A DNA stretch of 64,000 bases from Coprococcus sp. (GCA_016296785.1 JAEDHX010000001.1:1-64000); one strand, 5' to 3'; counted from the stretch's first letter, positions 26,375-36,154 are shown. Notes: generated by a model not told the origin, from the letters alone. Numbers and translations: made by a program.

Positions 26375-27628
26375 ATGCAGGACAAATTGTTGCAGACACC
26401 GGATGGAGTAAGAGATACTTATGACATTGAATGTAAGAAGAAAAGAAAGATTATTAATAAACTGCATCATGTACTTGAACTGTACAGCTATCATGATATA
26501 GAAACCCCTACCTTTGAGTTTTTTGATATATTTAACAGAGATAAGGGCTCAGCACCATCGAACGAGATGTATAAGTTTTTTGATAGAGATAATAATACAC
26601 TTGTTTTAAGACCTGATATCACGCCTAGTATTGCAAGATGCGTTGCAAAGTATTATTCTGATGAAGAACTTCCTATAAGGCTATGCTATACAGGTAATAC
26701 ATATACAAATACGCTTAAGCTTCAGGGTAAGCTTAAAGAAATTACTCAGATTGGAGCAGAATTAATTAATGATGATTCTTCAGCTGCAGATGCTGAAATA
26801 ATTGCTACTGTTGTAGATTGCTTTACTGAGCTTGGAATAAATGAATTTCAGATTGAAATTGGTCAGATTGACTATTTTAAGGGTATTGTTGCAGAATCAG
26901 GTATATCTGAAGAAGCGGAGCTTCAGATACGTGAGTATATAAATATCAAGAATTTCTTTGGACTTGAGGAATATCTTAATAAGCTTGATATTAGTAATGA
27001 GCATAAGAAAGCATTTATGGCCTTTGATAGTCTATTTGGCGGAGAAAGTATGCTAGATGAAGCAGAAAAGCTTGTTAATAATAAGGTTTCGTTAGATGCT
27101 GTAAACAGATTAAGAAGAGTATATAAAGCACTTAGCTATTACGGTTATGAGCAATATATTGGCTTTGACCTTAGTATGCTAAATGGCTATAACTATTATA
27201 CAGGTATAATATTTAGAGGATATACCTATGGTACAGGTAATGCGGTGCTAACAGGTGGAAGATATAATAATCTTTTAAAGCAATTTGGTAAGGATGCCCC
27301 ATCTATCGGATTTGCATTTTCTGTAGAAGAGCTAATAATGGCTATGAACAGACAGAATATTGAAATAGAGGTATCATATTCTAATACTATTATTCTTTAT
27401 GATATAGAAAATCAGGAATATGCAATTGGACTTGGAAAGAATCTTAGATCAAAGGACCGCAAGATTGAGCTTATCAGAAAGTCTCAAAGGAGTTCAATTC
27501 CTGAGTATTTAGATTATGCAAAGAGAGAGCATTTCTCAGGCTTGCTTTATCTGAAGGATGGAAATACTATTGTAGCTTATGATTTGATAAACGGTGATGA
27601 ATCTGAGCTTAATATTGCTGACATATAA
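26375..27628 (+). CDS. hisZ: ATP phosphoribosyltransferase regulatory subunit
   Basis: HisRS-like protein that activates the short HisG and gives histidine feedback control. The start MQDKLLQTPDGVRDTYDIEC is the HisZ form. Class II synthetase-like motifs remain (LVLRPDITPSIARCVA, GKLKEITQIGAELI, TGGRYNNLLKQFG), but the C-terminal anticodon domain of true HisRS is not evident. The length is 417 aa. AAGGAG lies upstream of the ATG. It is the first gene of the operon, behind a consensus promoter. Confidence 0.93.
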   Translation: MQDKLLQTPDGVRDTYDIECKKKRKIINKLHHVLELYSYHDIETPTFEFFDIFNRDKGSAPSNEMYKFFDRDNNTLVLRPDITPSIARCVAKYYSDEELPIRLCYTGNTYTNTLKLQGKLKEITQIGAELINDDSSAADAEIIATVVDCFTELGINEFQIEIGQIDYFKGIVAESGISEEAELQIREYINIKNFFGLEEYLNKLDISNEHKKAFMAFDSLFGGESMLDEAEKLVNNKVSLDAVNRLRRVYKALSYYGYEQYIGFDLSMLNGYNYYTGIIFRGYTYGTGNAVLTGGRYNNLLKQFGKDAPSIGFAFSVEELIMAMNRQNIEIEVSYSNTIILYDIENQEYAIGLGKNLRSKDRKIELIRKSQRSSIPEYLDYAKREHFSGLLYLKDGNTIVAYDLINGDESELNIADI

Positions 27629-27670
27629 TTAATGCATATTGTTTATGATTTGTTATATAAGGAGATAGTT

Positions 27671-28318
27671 ATGAGATATTTAACATTTGCCCTTGCAAAG
27701 GGACGACTTGCAAAGAAAACATTAGGACTTCTAGAACAAATTGGAATTACCTGTGAAGAAATGAAGGATCCTAATACCAGAAAACTTATATTTGTAAACG
27801 AAGAGCTTAAATTAAAATTTTTCCTTTCGAAAGCAACAGATGTTCCAACATATGTAGAATATGGCGCTGCTGATATAGGTGTTGTTGGTAAAGATACACT
27901 TCTTGAAGAAGGAAGAAATCTTTATGAGGTTATGGATCTTGGATTTGGTAAATGTAGAATGTGTGTTTGTGGACCTGCATCTGCCAAGGAGCTTCTCAAA
28001 CATAATGAAATAATAAGAGTTGCCAGTAAATATCCTGTAATCGCTAAGGATTACTTTAATAACACAAAAAATCAGACAGTAGAAATAATTAAGCTTAATG
28101 GTTCTGTTGAGCTTGCTCCTATTGTTGGTTTGTCTGAGGTTATTGTTGATATTGTAGAAACCGGAAGCACTCTTAGAGAGAACGGACTTGAAGTATTAGA
28201 GGAGATTTGCCCTCTTTCTGCAAGAATGGTTGTAAATCAGGTAAGTCTTAAGATGGAGAATCAAAGAATAAGAAAGCTTTTAGCTGACCTAAATGAACTT
28301 ATTAGTAAGGAGGCATAG
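27671..28318 (+). CDS. hisG: ATP phosphoribosyltransferase, short form
   Basis: First enzyme of histidine synthesis, joining ATP and PRPP. The N-terminus YLTFALAKGRLAKKTLGLLE and the PRPP loop IVDIVETGSTLRENGLEVLE are clear. The 215-aa length is the short form, which needs HisZ, encoded directly upstream. ATG 27671 has AAGGAG 8 nt upstream; an in-frame ATG at 27632 would add 13 unconserved residues. Confidence 0.96.
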   Translation: MRYLTFALAKGRLAKKTLGLLEQIGITCEEMKDPNTRKLIFVNEELKLKFFLSKATDVPTYVEYGAADIGVVGKDTLLEEGRNLYEVMDLGFGKCRMCVCGPASAKELLKHNEIIRVASKYPVIAKDYFNNTKNQTVEIIKLNGSVELAPIVGLSEVIVDIVETGSTLRENGLEVLEEICPLSARMVVNQVSLKMENQRIRKLLADLNELISKEA

Positions 28319-28320
28319 TA

Positions 28321-29610
28321 ATGAGAATAGTTGAATTAAATAACGAAACAAAAAAAGATATACTTAATAATCTGCTTAAGAGAAGTCCTTCAAGCTATGG
28401 CGACTATGCAGCTACTGTTGAAGAAATAGTAAATGATGTAAGGGATAATGGTGATAAAGCATTATTTTCATATACTAAGAAGTTTGATAAGGCTGACATT
28501 AGTGAATCCAATGTACTTGTTACAAAGGAAGAAATAGAATATGCTTATACTCAGGTAGATGAGGAGCTTCTTCGTGTTATTAGAAAAGCGAAGGAGAATA
28601 TTAAAGAATATCATGAGAAGCAGAAGCAATATAGCTGGTTTGATTCAAAGCCTGATGGTACACTTCTTGGCCAGAAGGTATCAGCTCTTGCATCAGTAGG
28701 TGTATATGTTCCTGGAGGAAAGGCGGTTTATCCATCATCGGTGCTAATGAATGTAATACCTGCAAAGGTAGCCGGTGTCGAGAATATTATTATGACTACT
28801 CCATGTAATGCAAATGGAGAAGTATATCCAACAACACTTGTGGCAGCTAATGAGGCCGGTGTAACAGCTATCTATAAGGCTGGCGGTGCTCAGGCTATTG
28901 CAGCTCTTGCTTATGGTACAGAGAGCATTCCAAAGGTTGATAAGATTGTAGGTCCCGGTAATATATTTGTTGCACTTGCAAAACGTGCTGTATATGGACA
29001 TGTTAGTATAGATTCTATAGCCGGTCCTTCTGAGGTCCTTGTCTTAGCTGATGAAACTGCTAATCCAAGATTTGTTGCTGCTGATTTATTATCACAGGCA
29101 GAACATGATGAGATGGCTTCTGCCATTCTTGTTACTACATCCAGAGAACTGGCTGAAAAAGTATCAGTTCAGGTTGATAAATTTATTGAGGAATTATCTA
29201 GAACTGAAATAATGCGAAAATCAATAGATAATTACGGGTACATACTTCTTGCTGAAAACTTAAGTGATGCAATTGATGCTGTAAATGATATTGCATCCGA
29301 GCATTTAGAGATTGTAACGGCTAATCCGTTTGAGGTTATGACAAGAATAAGGAATGCAGGAGCTATATTTATTGGTGAGTATTCATCAGAGCCATTAGGT
29401 GATTACTTTGCCGGTCCTAATCATGTTCTTCCTACAAATGGAACAGCTAAATTCTTTTCACCGTTATCTGTTGATGACTTTATTAAAAAGTCGAGTATTA
29501 TTTATTATTCAAAGGAAGCGCTTTTAGCAGTACATAAGGATATCGAAAGCTTTGCTAAATCTGAGCAGCTTACAGCACATGCCAATTCTATCGCTGTACG
29601 ATTTGAATAA
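28321..29610 (+). CDS. hisD: Histidinol dehydrogenase
   Basis: Zinc and NAD enzyme for the last two oxidations to L-histidine. Family stretches include SVGVYVPGGKAVYPSSVLMN, KIVGPGNIFVALAKR, SIAGPSEVLVLADE, LSQAEHDEMASAI (catalytic and zinc-binding region) and GPNHVLPTNGTAKF. The length of 429 aa is standard. Its start lies 2 nt after the hisG stop. Confidence 0.97.
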   Translation: MRIVELNNETKKDILNNLLKRSPSSYGDYAATVEEIVNDVRDNGDKALFSYTKKFDKADISESNVLVTKEEIEYAYTQVDEELLRVIRKAKENIKEYHEKQKQYSWFDSKPDGTLLGQKVSALASVGVYVPGGKAVYPSSVLMNVIPAKVAGVENIIMTTPCNANGEVYPTTLVAANEAGVTAIYKAGGAQAIAALAYGTESIPKVDKIVGPGNIFVALAKRAVYGHVSIDSIAGPSEVLVLADETANPRFVAADLLSQAEHDEMASAILVTTSRELAEKVSVQVDKFIEELSRTEIMRKSIDNYGYILLAENLSDAIDAVNDIASEHLEIVTANPFEVMTRIRNAGAIFIGEYSSEPLGDYFAGPNHVLPTNGTAKFFSPLSVDDFIKKSSIIYYSKEALLAVHKDIESFAKSEQLTAHANSIAVRFE

Positions 29611-29634
29611 TATTATGTTTTAAAATATTTGAGT

Positions 29635-29663
29635 TTGATATATAATGGCTTAAGTGCTATAAT
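29635..29663 (+). promoter_or_regulatory. Internal promoter in front of hisB
   Basis: TTGATA (29635-29640), exactly 17 bp, TATAAT (29658-29663), in the 90-bp hisD-hisB gap. It could express hisB, the hisIE fusion and alaS apart from the operon promoter. The spacer contains TTAAGTGC, vaguely like one half of the hisZ-leader palindrome. Confidence 0.65.
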
Positions 29664-29700
29664 GTACGCGAATATTTCATGGTAAAAAGGAGAGAAATAT

Positions 29701-30294
29701 ATGGCAGACAGAGCAGTAAAATGTTCAAGAAAAACAAGCGAAACTGAAATTACTCTTGAGCTAAATCTTGATGGAAAAGGTAATTCTAAAATTGATACCG
29801 GCATTGGTTTTTTTGACCATATGCTTACAAGCTTTGCAAAGCATGGCTTTTTTGACCTAAACCTTACTGTTAAGGGTGATTTATATGTTGATTCACATCA
29901 TACAATCGAAGATACAGGAATTGTCCTTGGCAAGGCAATAAAAGGGGCTTTAGGTGATAAGAAGGCGATTAAACGCTTTGGTAATTTCTTCTTGCCTATG
30001 GATGAAACGCTTGTTATGTGTGCCATTGATTTATCCGGAAGACCTTATTTAGTATATGATTTGAATCTATCTACTGAGAAGGTAGGCTATTTTGATACTC
30101 AGATGGTTAAGGAATTCTTTTACGCAGTATCATATGGTGCTGAGATGAATTTAAACCTAAAACAATTCTCAGGTTCAAATGATCATCATATAATTGAAGC
30201 TGCATTTAAAGCATTTGCTAAGGCTCTTGATGAAGCTTCATCAATTGACGAAAGATTAAATGGTAAGGTGTTATCCACTAAGGGTTCACTTTAA
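29701..30294 (+). CDS. hisB: Imidazoleglycerol-phosphate dehydratase
   Basis: Mn-dependent dehydratase giving imidazole-acetol phosphate. Both metal-binding motifs are present: [14 protein letters not shown], then [14 protein letters not shown], and later [18 protein letters not shown]. At 197 aa it is the monofunctional form without the phosphatase domain. AAAGGAGAG lies upstream of the ATG. Confidence 0.97.
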   Translation: MADRAVKCSRKTSETEITLELNLDGKGNSKIDTGIGFFDHMLTSFAKHGFFDLNLTVKGDLYVDSHHTIEDTGIVLGKAIKGALGDKKAIKRFGNFFLPMDETLVMCAIDLSGRPYLVYDLNLSTEKVGYFDTQMVKEFFYAVSYGAEMNLNLKQFSGSNDHHIIEAAFKAFAKALDEASSIDERLNGKVLSTKGSL

Positions 30295-30305
30295 GGAGGT
30301 TTATT

Positions 30306-31565
30306 ATGTACAAAAAGATTATACCTTGTCTTGATCTTAATAACGCACTATCAATGGCTAAATATTATAATGATGCCGGAGCAGATGAGATTGCTTTTTT
30401 TGATAGTAAGGCAACTAAGGAAGGCAGAGAAGCAGATATTGCGACTATTAAGGAAATTTGTAAGAATGTTGATATTCCTCTAATTGCCTGTGGTGGAGTA
30501 AGAAGGCTTGAAGATATCAAGAAGATGCTTTATGCAGGTGCTTCAAAGGTATGTATGAAGTCTGCTGCTATCAATACACCGGAGCTCGTTACTGAGGCGG
30601 CTGACCGATTTGGATCTGAAAGAATAATAGTAACAATAGATTTTAATGAATGCGACAACCCGGTTGAATATGCGATTAAGCTAAAAGAGCTTGGCGCCGG
30701 TGAATTGCTATTACTTCATAATAATCAGTTTCCTGATTATATTGATATTGTTAAGCAGATCAGGCAAAAGGTTGCACTTCCAATAATTGTTTCATCATAT
30801 GCAACAGAAGGTGATTTAGTAGCTGATATGCTTAAAGAGACAAATGCTGAATCTATATCATTATATAACCTTTCTCAGATGGATATAATGGAGATGAAAC
30901 AGATTTGTAAAGCAAATAATCTTCCAATGAATACTTTTGAAAGCAGTGTCTCTTTCGATGAGTTTAAGCTTAATGATAATGGGCTTATTCCATGTATTGT
31001 TCAGCATTATAAGACAGGTGAGGTTCTTATGATGGCTTATATGAATAAGGAATCATTTGAGATGACAATAAAGACAGGGCGTATGACTTATTGGAGCAGA
31101 AGCAGACAGGAGCTGTGGATAAAAGGTGAGACATCCGGACATTTCCAGTTTGTTAAATCTCTTGATCTTGATTGTGATAAAGATACGCTGCTTGCAAAGG
31201 TTTCTCAGGTTGGTGTTGCATGTCATACCGGAAGCCCGTCCTGCTTCTTTACAAATCTTGTTAAGAAGGAATATGATGATACAAATCCTCTTAAAGTATT
31301 TGAAGAGGAATATGATATTATAGTTGATAGAAAAGCTAATCCTAAGGAAGGCTCATATACAAACTATTTATTTGATAAAGGAATTGATAAGATTCTAAAG
31401 AAGGTCGGTGAAGAGGCAACAGAGATTGTTATTGCAGCAAAGAATCCTGATTCCGACGAAATAAAATACGAGATTTCAGATTTCTTATATCATCTTATGG
31501 TTCTTATGGTTGAACGTGGCGTAAGCTGGACTGATATCACAAAAGAACTTGCTGATAGAAGATAG
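30306..31565 (+). CDS. hisIE: HisF-like domain fused to HisI and HisE
   Basis: Residues about 217-320 are HisI (phosphoribosyl-AMP cyclohydrolase) with [12 protein letters not shown] and [10 protein letters not shown]. Residues about 332-419 are HisE (phosphoribosyl-ATP pyrophosphatase) with [15 protein letters not shown] and [14 protein letters not shown]. Residues 1-205 form a HisF/HisA-type barrel. It keeps Asp10 (IPCLDL), Asp112 (VTIDF) and the first phosphate motif CGGVR, but the usual loop after Asp10 is shortened, the TSIDRDGT region reads LLHNNQF, and the second phosphate-site glycines are replaced (VSSYA near 160). HisI and HisE are confidently assigned; the barrel is probably not a normal cyclase. 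It lies 15 nt before alaS. Confidence 0.9.
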   Translation: MYKKIIPCLDLNNALSMAKYYNDAGADEIAFFDSKATKEGREADIATIKEICKNVDIPLIACGGVRRLEDIKKMLYAGASKVCMKSAAINTPELVTEAADRFGSERIIVTIDFNECDNPVEYAIKLKELGAGELLLLHNNQFPDYIDIVKQIRQKVALPIIVSSYATEGDLVADMLKETNAESISLYNLSQMDIMEMKQICKANNLPMNTFESSVSFDEFKLNDNGLIPCIVQHYKTGEVLMMAYMNKESFEMTIKTGRMTYWSRSRQELWIKGETSGHFQFVKSLDLDCDKDTLLAKVSQVGVACHTGSPSCFFTNLVKKEYDDTNPLKVFEEEYDIIVDRKANPKEGSYTNYLFDKGIDKILKKVGEEATEIVIAAKNPDSDEIKYEISDFLYHLMVLMVERGVSWTDITKELADRR

Positions 31566-31580
31566 AGGGAGGACATAATA

Positions 31581-34220
31581 ATGCAGAAATATGGTGTAAA
31601 CGAATTAAGAAAAATGTTTTTGGAATTTATGGAGAGCAAGGGACATTTAAGATTAAACAGCTTTTCACTTGTTCCTCATAATGATAACAGTTTGCTTCTT
31701 ATAAACTCAGGTATGGCACCACTTAAGCCATATTTTACAGGACAGGAGGTACCTCCAAGAAAGAGAGTAACTACCTGTCAGAAGTGTATTAGAACCGGTG
31801 ATATAGAAAATGTTGGTAAAACAGCCAGACATGGTACATTCTTTGAAATGCTTGGTAATTTCTCTTTTGGTGATTATTTTAAGCATGAGGCAATTGCCTG
31901 GACATGGGAATTTCTTACAGAGGTTGTAGGTCTTGACCCTGACAGATTATATCCTTCAATATATGAGGATGATGATGAGGCATTTGATATCTGGAATAAA
32001 GAGATTGGAATAAAGCCGGAAAGAATATTCAGATTTGGCAAGGCTGATAATTTCTGGGAGCATGGAGCAGGTCCTTGCGGACCATGTTCAGAGGTTTATT
32101 ATGACAGAGGAGAAAAGTATGGTTGTGGTAAGAGCGACTGTACTGTAGGCTGTGATTGTGACAGATACATGGAAGTATGGAATAACGTATTTACACAGTT
32201 TGATAATGACGGTCATAATAACTACACCGAGCTTGAGCAGAAGAATATTGATACAGGTATGGGTCTTGAAAGACTTGCAGTAGTTGTTCAGGATGTTGAT
32301 TCAATCTTTGATGTTGATACAATAAAGGCGCTTAGAGATAAGGTATGTGAGCTTGCTAATGTAACTTACCTTACTGATCCTGTAAAGGATGTATCAATAA
32401 GACTAATTACAGATCATATCCGTTCAGTAACATTTATGACATCTGATGGTATTGTTCCATCAAATGAAGGAAGAGGTTATGTCTTAAGAAGACTTTTAAG
32501 ACGTGCTGCAAGACATGGAAGATTACTTGGAATCAAAGGAAAGTTTCTTTCAGAGCTTGCTAATACAGTAATTGAAGTATCAAAGGATGCATATCCTGAG
32601 CTTGGCGAGAAGAAGGAATATATATTTAATAAGATAGATAAGGAAGAGGATAGCTTTAATAAGACAATTGATACAGGTCTTGCTATCTTAAAGGATTATA
32701 TTGCTGAGTTAAAGGAAAAGGGTGAATCTGTACTTAGTGGAGATAATGCATTTAAGCTTTATGATACTTATGGATTCCCGCTTGATCTTACTAAGGAGAT
32801 TTTAGAGGAAGAGGCTATTTCCGTTGACGAAGACAGATTTGCTGAGTGTATGAATATTCAGAGAGAAACTGCAAGAAAAGCACGTAAGGTTACAACATAT
32901 ATGGGTGCTGACGCAACTATATATGAGCAGCTTGATGTTGCACTTACTACTTTGTTTGTAGGTTATGATAATTTAACTTATGAATCAGAAATAAAGGCCA
33001 TAACAACAGATAAAGAAATAGTTGATACTATTTCTGAAGGAACACAGGCATCTATTATTGTTGAAAAGACTCCATTTTATGCAACTATGGGTGGTCAGAC
33101 AGGTGATGCAGGTATAATTAAGACATCAAATGGTACTTTTGTTGTTCAGGATACAATTAAGGTTGTTGGTGGTAAGGTTGCTCATGTAGGTTATGTTGAG
33201 TCAGGAGAATTAAATGTTGGAGATATGGCATCTCTGATTGTTGATTCTGACAGACGTGCTCTTATTTGTAAGAATCATTCAGCCACACACCTTCTTCAGA
33301 AAGCGTTAAAGCTTGTTCTTGGTGAGCATGTTGAACAGGCTGGTTCACTTGTTGAACCTGGTAGACTTCGTTTTGACTTTTCTCATGATCAGGCAATGAC
33401 ATCTGACGAGATTAGAAGAGTTGAAGAAATAGTAAATAAAGAAATTGAAGCTGACATTTCAGTAAATACTGATATTATGACATTAGAGGAAGCAAAGAAA
33501 ACAGGTGCCATGGCTTTGTTTGGTGAAAAATATGGTGAATCAGTACGCGTTGTATCAATGGGTGACTTTTCTAAGGAGCTTTGTGGTGGTACACATGTAA
33601 AGCATACCGGTTTAATTAGCACATTTAAGATTGTATCAGAATCGGGTGTTGCAGCTGGTACCAGACGTATTGAAGCTCTTACAGGTGCAGGTGCATTTGA
33701 ATACTATAGAAATATCGAACAGGAGCTTATAGCAGCAGCTAAGGCAGCTAAAACAGATATGTCATCTGTAGCAGGAAGAATCGAACAGCTTCTTGCTGAG
33801 ATAAAATCACTTAATGCTGAGAATAAGAAGCTTAAGGACAAAATGGCAAAGGATTCTGTCGGTGATGTTATGTCTAATGTCACAACATGTGAAGGTATTA
33901 ACATTCTTCCGGTAAATGTTCCTGATACGGATATGAATTCGCTTAGAACCCTTGGTGATGAGATGAAGAGCAAACTTGGTGATTCAGTAGTAATTCTTGC
34001 ATCAGATTTCTCTGGTAAAGTAAATCTTATTGCTATGGCAACAGATGGAGCTATTGCTAAGGGAGTTCATGCAGGTAATATTATTAAGGCTGTAGCCGGA
34101 TATGTAGGCGGCGGCGGTGGTGGTCGTCCGAATATGGCTCAGGCCGGCGGAAAGAATCCTGAAGGAATTGAGGAAGCACTTTCAAAGGCAGTTTCAGAAG
34201 CTGTTAATCAGATAAAATAA
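31581..34220 (+). CDS. alaS: Alanyl-tRNA synthetase
   Basis: Charges tRNA-Ala. The class II core is at residues 1-240 (TCQKCIRTGDIENVG, HGTFFEMLGNFSFGDYF and GMGLERLAVV). The editing domain carries HSATHLLQ and the CGGTH zinc motif. The DHHA1-type C-terminal domain ends in the glycine-rich GYVGGGGGGRPNMAQAGG. The length of 879 aa is normal. It is only 15 nt after hisIE with its own GGGAGG site and no T-box leader, so it appears co-transcribed with the histidine genes. Confidence 0.98.
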   Translation: MQKYGVNELRKMFLEFMESKGHLRLNSFSLVPHNDNSLLLINSGMAPLKPYFTGQEVPPRKRVTTCQKCIRTGDIENVGKTARHGTFFEMLGNFSFGDYFKHEAIAWTWEFLTEVVGLDPDRLYPSIYEDDDEAFDIWNKEIGIKPERIFRFGKADNFWEHGAGPCGPCSEVYYDRGEKYGCGKSDCTVGCDCDRYMEVWNNVFTQFDNDGHNNYTELEQKNIDTGMGLERLAVVVQDVDSIFDVDTIKALRDKVCELANVTYLTDPVKDVSIRLITDHIRSVTFMTSDGIVPSNEGRGYVLRRLLRRAARHGRLLGIKGKFLSELANTVIEVSKDAYPELGEKKEYIFNKIDKEEDSFNKTIDTGLAILKDYIAELKEKGESVLSGDNAFKLYDTYGFPLDLTKEILEEEAISVDEDRFAECMNIQRETARKARKVTTYMGADATIYEQLDVALTTLFVGYDNLTYESEIKAITTDKEIVDTISEGTQASIIVEKTPFYATMGGQTGDAGIIKTSNGTFVVQDTIKVVGGKVAHVGYVESGELNVGDMASLIVDSDRRALICKNHSATHLLQKALKLVLGEHVEQAGSLVEPGRLRFDFSHDQAMTSDEIRRVEEIVNKEIEADISVNTDIMTLEEAKKTGAMALFGEKYGESVRVVSMGDFSKELCGGTHVKHTGLISTFKIVSESGVAAGTRRIEALTGAGAFEYYRNIEQELIAAAKAAKTDMSSVAGRIEQLLAEIKSLNAENKKLKDKMAKDSVGDVMSNVTTCEGINILPVNVPDTDMNSLRTLGDEMKSKLGDSVVILASDFSGKVNLIAMATDGAIAKGVHAGNIIKAVAGYVGGGGGGRPNMAQAGGKNPEGIEEALSKAVSEAVNQIK

Positions 34221-34259
34221 TAAAAAATAAAGAAATATTGTATAATTAGTATTTTTTGG

Positions 34260-34288
34260 TTGACGATTTATTATTTTATGTTTATAAT
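34260..34288 (+). promoter_or_regulatory. Consensus promoter of rpsU
   Basis: TTGACG (34260-34265), exactly 17 bp, TATAAT (34283-34288). The transcript leader would be about 70 nt. Confidence 0.8.
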
Positions 34289-34307
34289 ACAGTTTGTGCT
34301 TAAAAAT

Positions 34308-34354
34308 ACCCAAACAGTTGTTATTTGGTAGCATAGTTTACAACTGGAGGGAGG
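34308..34354 (+). promoter_or_regulatory. Structured rpsU leader, possible pseudoknot at the ribosome site
   Basis: CCAAA (34310-34314) can pair with TTTGG (34324-34328). Its loop contains CAGTTGT (34315-34321), which is exactly complementary to ACAACTG (34340-34346), the bases running into the ribosome site GGAGGGAGG (34346-34354). The two helices together would make an H-type pseudoknot touching the Shine-Dalgarno sequence. The fold is read from complementarity only. Confidence 0.4.
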
Positions 34355-34366
34355 TCAGGTGAGAGA

Positions 34367-34543
34367 ATGTCAAACGTAATAGTTAAAGAAAACGAAACAT
34401 TAGATAGTGCTCTTCGCAGATTCAAGAGAAATTGTGCGAAGGCAGGCATCCAGCAGGAGATTCGTAAGAGAGAGCATTACGAGAAGCCTAGCGTAAAGCG
34501 TAAAAAGAAATCAGAGGCAGCTAGAAAGCGCAAATATAAATAG
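34367..34543 (+). CDS. rpsU: 30S ribosomal protein S21
   Basis: A 58-aa, very basic protein starting [20 protein letters not shown] and ending in a [15 protein letters not shown] tail, the standard S21 pattern. S21 sits on the 30S platform near the anti-Shine-Dalgarno end of 16S rRNA. GGAGGGAGG lies 12 nt upstream of the ATG. It is monocistronic, between a consensus promoter and a strong terminator. Confidence 0.97.
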   Translation: MSNVIVKENETLDSALRRFKRNCAKAGIQQEIRKREHYEKPSVKRKKKSEAARKRKYK

Positions 34544-34570
34544 TTATATTAATATTATTATGATTTTTTT

Positions 34571-34600
34571 GAGTACCGATATTATCGGTACTCTTTTTTT
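34571..34600 (+). terminator. Intrinsic terminator of rpsU
   Basis: Perfect 10-bp stem GAGTACCGAT / ATCGGTACTC, 3-nt loop, seven T residues. Confidence 0.95.
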
Positions 34601-34644
34601 ATCAGTTTTCATATAATAGATAGAATAATATATGGTAGTAATTG

Positions 34645-34920
34645 ATGAAAACACCTTTTAAAAGCTCATGCATCTACGATAATCCTCAAATATGTCCGGA
34701 TATTCATAAGAATTCTTCAAAGGTTACAATCCATTCAAATAAATGTGTATTAATAGAGAATTTTAAATCTATACTATTTGTAAGTACAAATGAAATATCA
34801 ATTAAGACGAAAATGTTCACAATTCATATACAAGGAAATAATTTGACAATAGATTACTATACTTCATATGAAATAAAGATTTCAGGAAATATTTGTAATA
34901 TTAAATATGATTCAAATTAG
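34645..34920 (+). CDS. yqfC: Sporulation protein YqfC (YabP family)
   Basis: Small protein of about 91 aa whose C-terminal half (KTKMFTIHIQGNNLTIDYYT and EIKISGNICNIKYD) matches the YabP/YqfC beta-rich family. Family members are expressed in the mother cell under sigma-E. Its identity is supported by the adjoining yqfD, the conserved Firmicutes order. ATG 34645 is preferred to TTG 34642; the ribosome site is weak (GGTAG). I see no clear sigma-E promoter in the short gap. Confidence 0.8.
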   Translation: MKTPFKSSCIYDNPQICPDIHKNSSKVTIHSNKCVLIENFKSILFVSTNEISIKTKMFTIHIQGNNLTIDYYTSYEIKISGNICNIKYDSN

Positions 34921-34939
34921 TGTTAGTAGGTGAATAGTA

Positions 34940-36154
34940 ATGATTGGTTATATATTAAAATATATATTGGGATTTGTACAAATTGAAACTGCTAATAAGG
35001 GAAATACAAGATTGTTAAATCTTATTAAGAATAAGAATATTTCTATGTGGGGGATTAGTGAAAACCCGGATGTTATATCTTTTTTTATATGCTATAGGGA
35101 TAGAAATAAGCTTAGTGATATTGCAAAGAAAGCCGGTTGCGAATATAAAATTATCGGCTCATACGGACTACCCGTCAAAATAACTCAGAATAAAGGTCGT
35201 TATTCAGTAATTCTAGGAATAATAGTTTTTATTGTTTTGATTTATATTGAATCTTTGTTTATTTGGAACATCAGAATTGAAGGAGAAGAGGATTACACAA
35301 AGGATGAGATAATAGAAGCTCTTTCGAGTCTTGATATATCATATGGAAGCTATAAAAAGGATATTGATACAGTAAGCCTTGAAAGACAGCTTCGTCAAAA
35401 ATTTGATGATATTGCATGGATATCCTGTAGTATTCGAGGTACATGTCTTTATATTGATATAAAAGAAACTCTGGATGTATTTACTGATACCAGCTTAGAT
35501 GTGCCTTCAAATATTGTTTCAGTTCGTGATTGTACGATTTACTCAATTATTACAAGTGAGGGTACACCTGTTGTAAAAGTTGGTGATGAGGTAAAAAAAG
35601 GAGACATACTTGTATCCGGTACTGTAAATTTATATGATGACAATGCAGAAATTATGGATACACACTACATTCCTGCCAAAGCTGATGTAAAAGGTATTAC
35701 CAGAATAAAGTATTATGACAGCATATCATTAGTCTATTATAAAAAGGAATATAGTAAAAACGATAAATCAGATTATACTTTTAGTATATTTGGATATAAA
35801 ATAAGACCGTATAAGGCAAAGGTTAATTATAATGAATTTGATACAGTCAGTAAAGATAGTATATTGCATATAAAAAACTTATATTTTCCGTTTGGATATA
35901 CAAAGAATACATACCGTGAGTATAGCCTTATTATGAAAGAATATAGTAATGAAGAAGTAACTTTATTAGCAAATACTAAGCTTAAGCAATATATTTGTGA
36001 TTTACAGGAAAAAGGGGTGCAAATCCTTGAAAATAATGTTAAAATATCATTTGAAGATGGCAAATGTATTGCAGAGGGCGATTTAGTTGCTATTATGAAC
36101 ATTGGCATCGGTGAAGAATTCGATATAGGAAAAGAGGACTTATTAATTGAGTGA
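34940..36154 (+). CDS. yqfD: Sporulation protein YqfD
   Basis: 404 aa with one membrane segment at about residues 92-112 (ILGIIVFIVLIYIESLFIW). The N-terminal domain precedes it and a long extracytoplasmic domain follows, including EGEEDYTKDEIIEAL and VKKGDILVSGTV. This matches YqfD/SpoIV-like proteins required in late sporulation. It follows yqfC by 19 nt and overlaps phoH by 8 nt. Confidence 0.88.
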   Translation: MIGYILKYILGFVQIETANKGNTRLLNLIKNKNISMWGISENPDVISFFICYRDRNKLSDIAKKAGCEYKIIGSYGLPVKITQNKGRYSVILGIIVFIVLIYIESLFIWNIRIEGEEDYTKDEIIEALSSLDISYGSYKKDIDTVSLERQLRQKFDDIAWISCSIRGTCLYIDIKETLDVFTDTSLDVPSNIVSVRDCTIYSIITSEGTPVVKVGDEVKKGDILVSGTVNLYDDNAEIMDTHYIPAKADVKGITRIKYYDSISLVYYKKEYSKNDKSDYTFSIFGYKIRPYKAKVNYNEFDTVSKDSILHIKNLYFPFGYTKNTYREYSLIMKEYSNEEVTLLANTKLKQYICDLQEKGVQILENNVKISFEDGKCIAEGDLVAIMNIGIGEEFDIGKEDLLIE

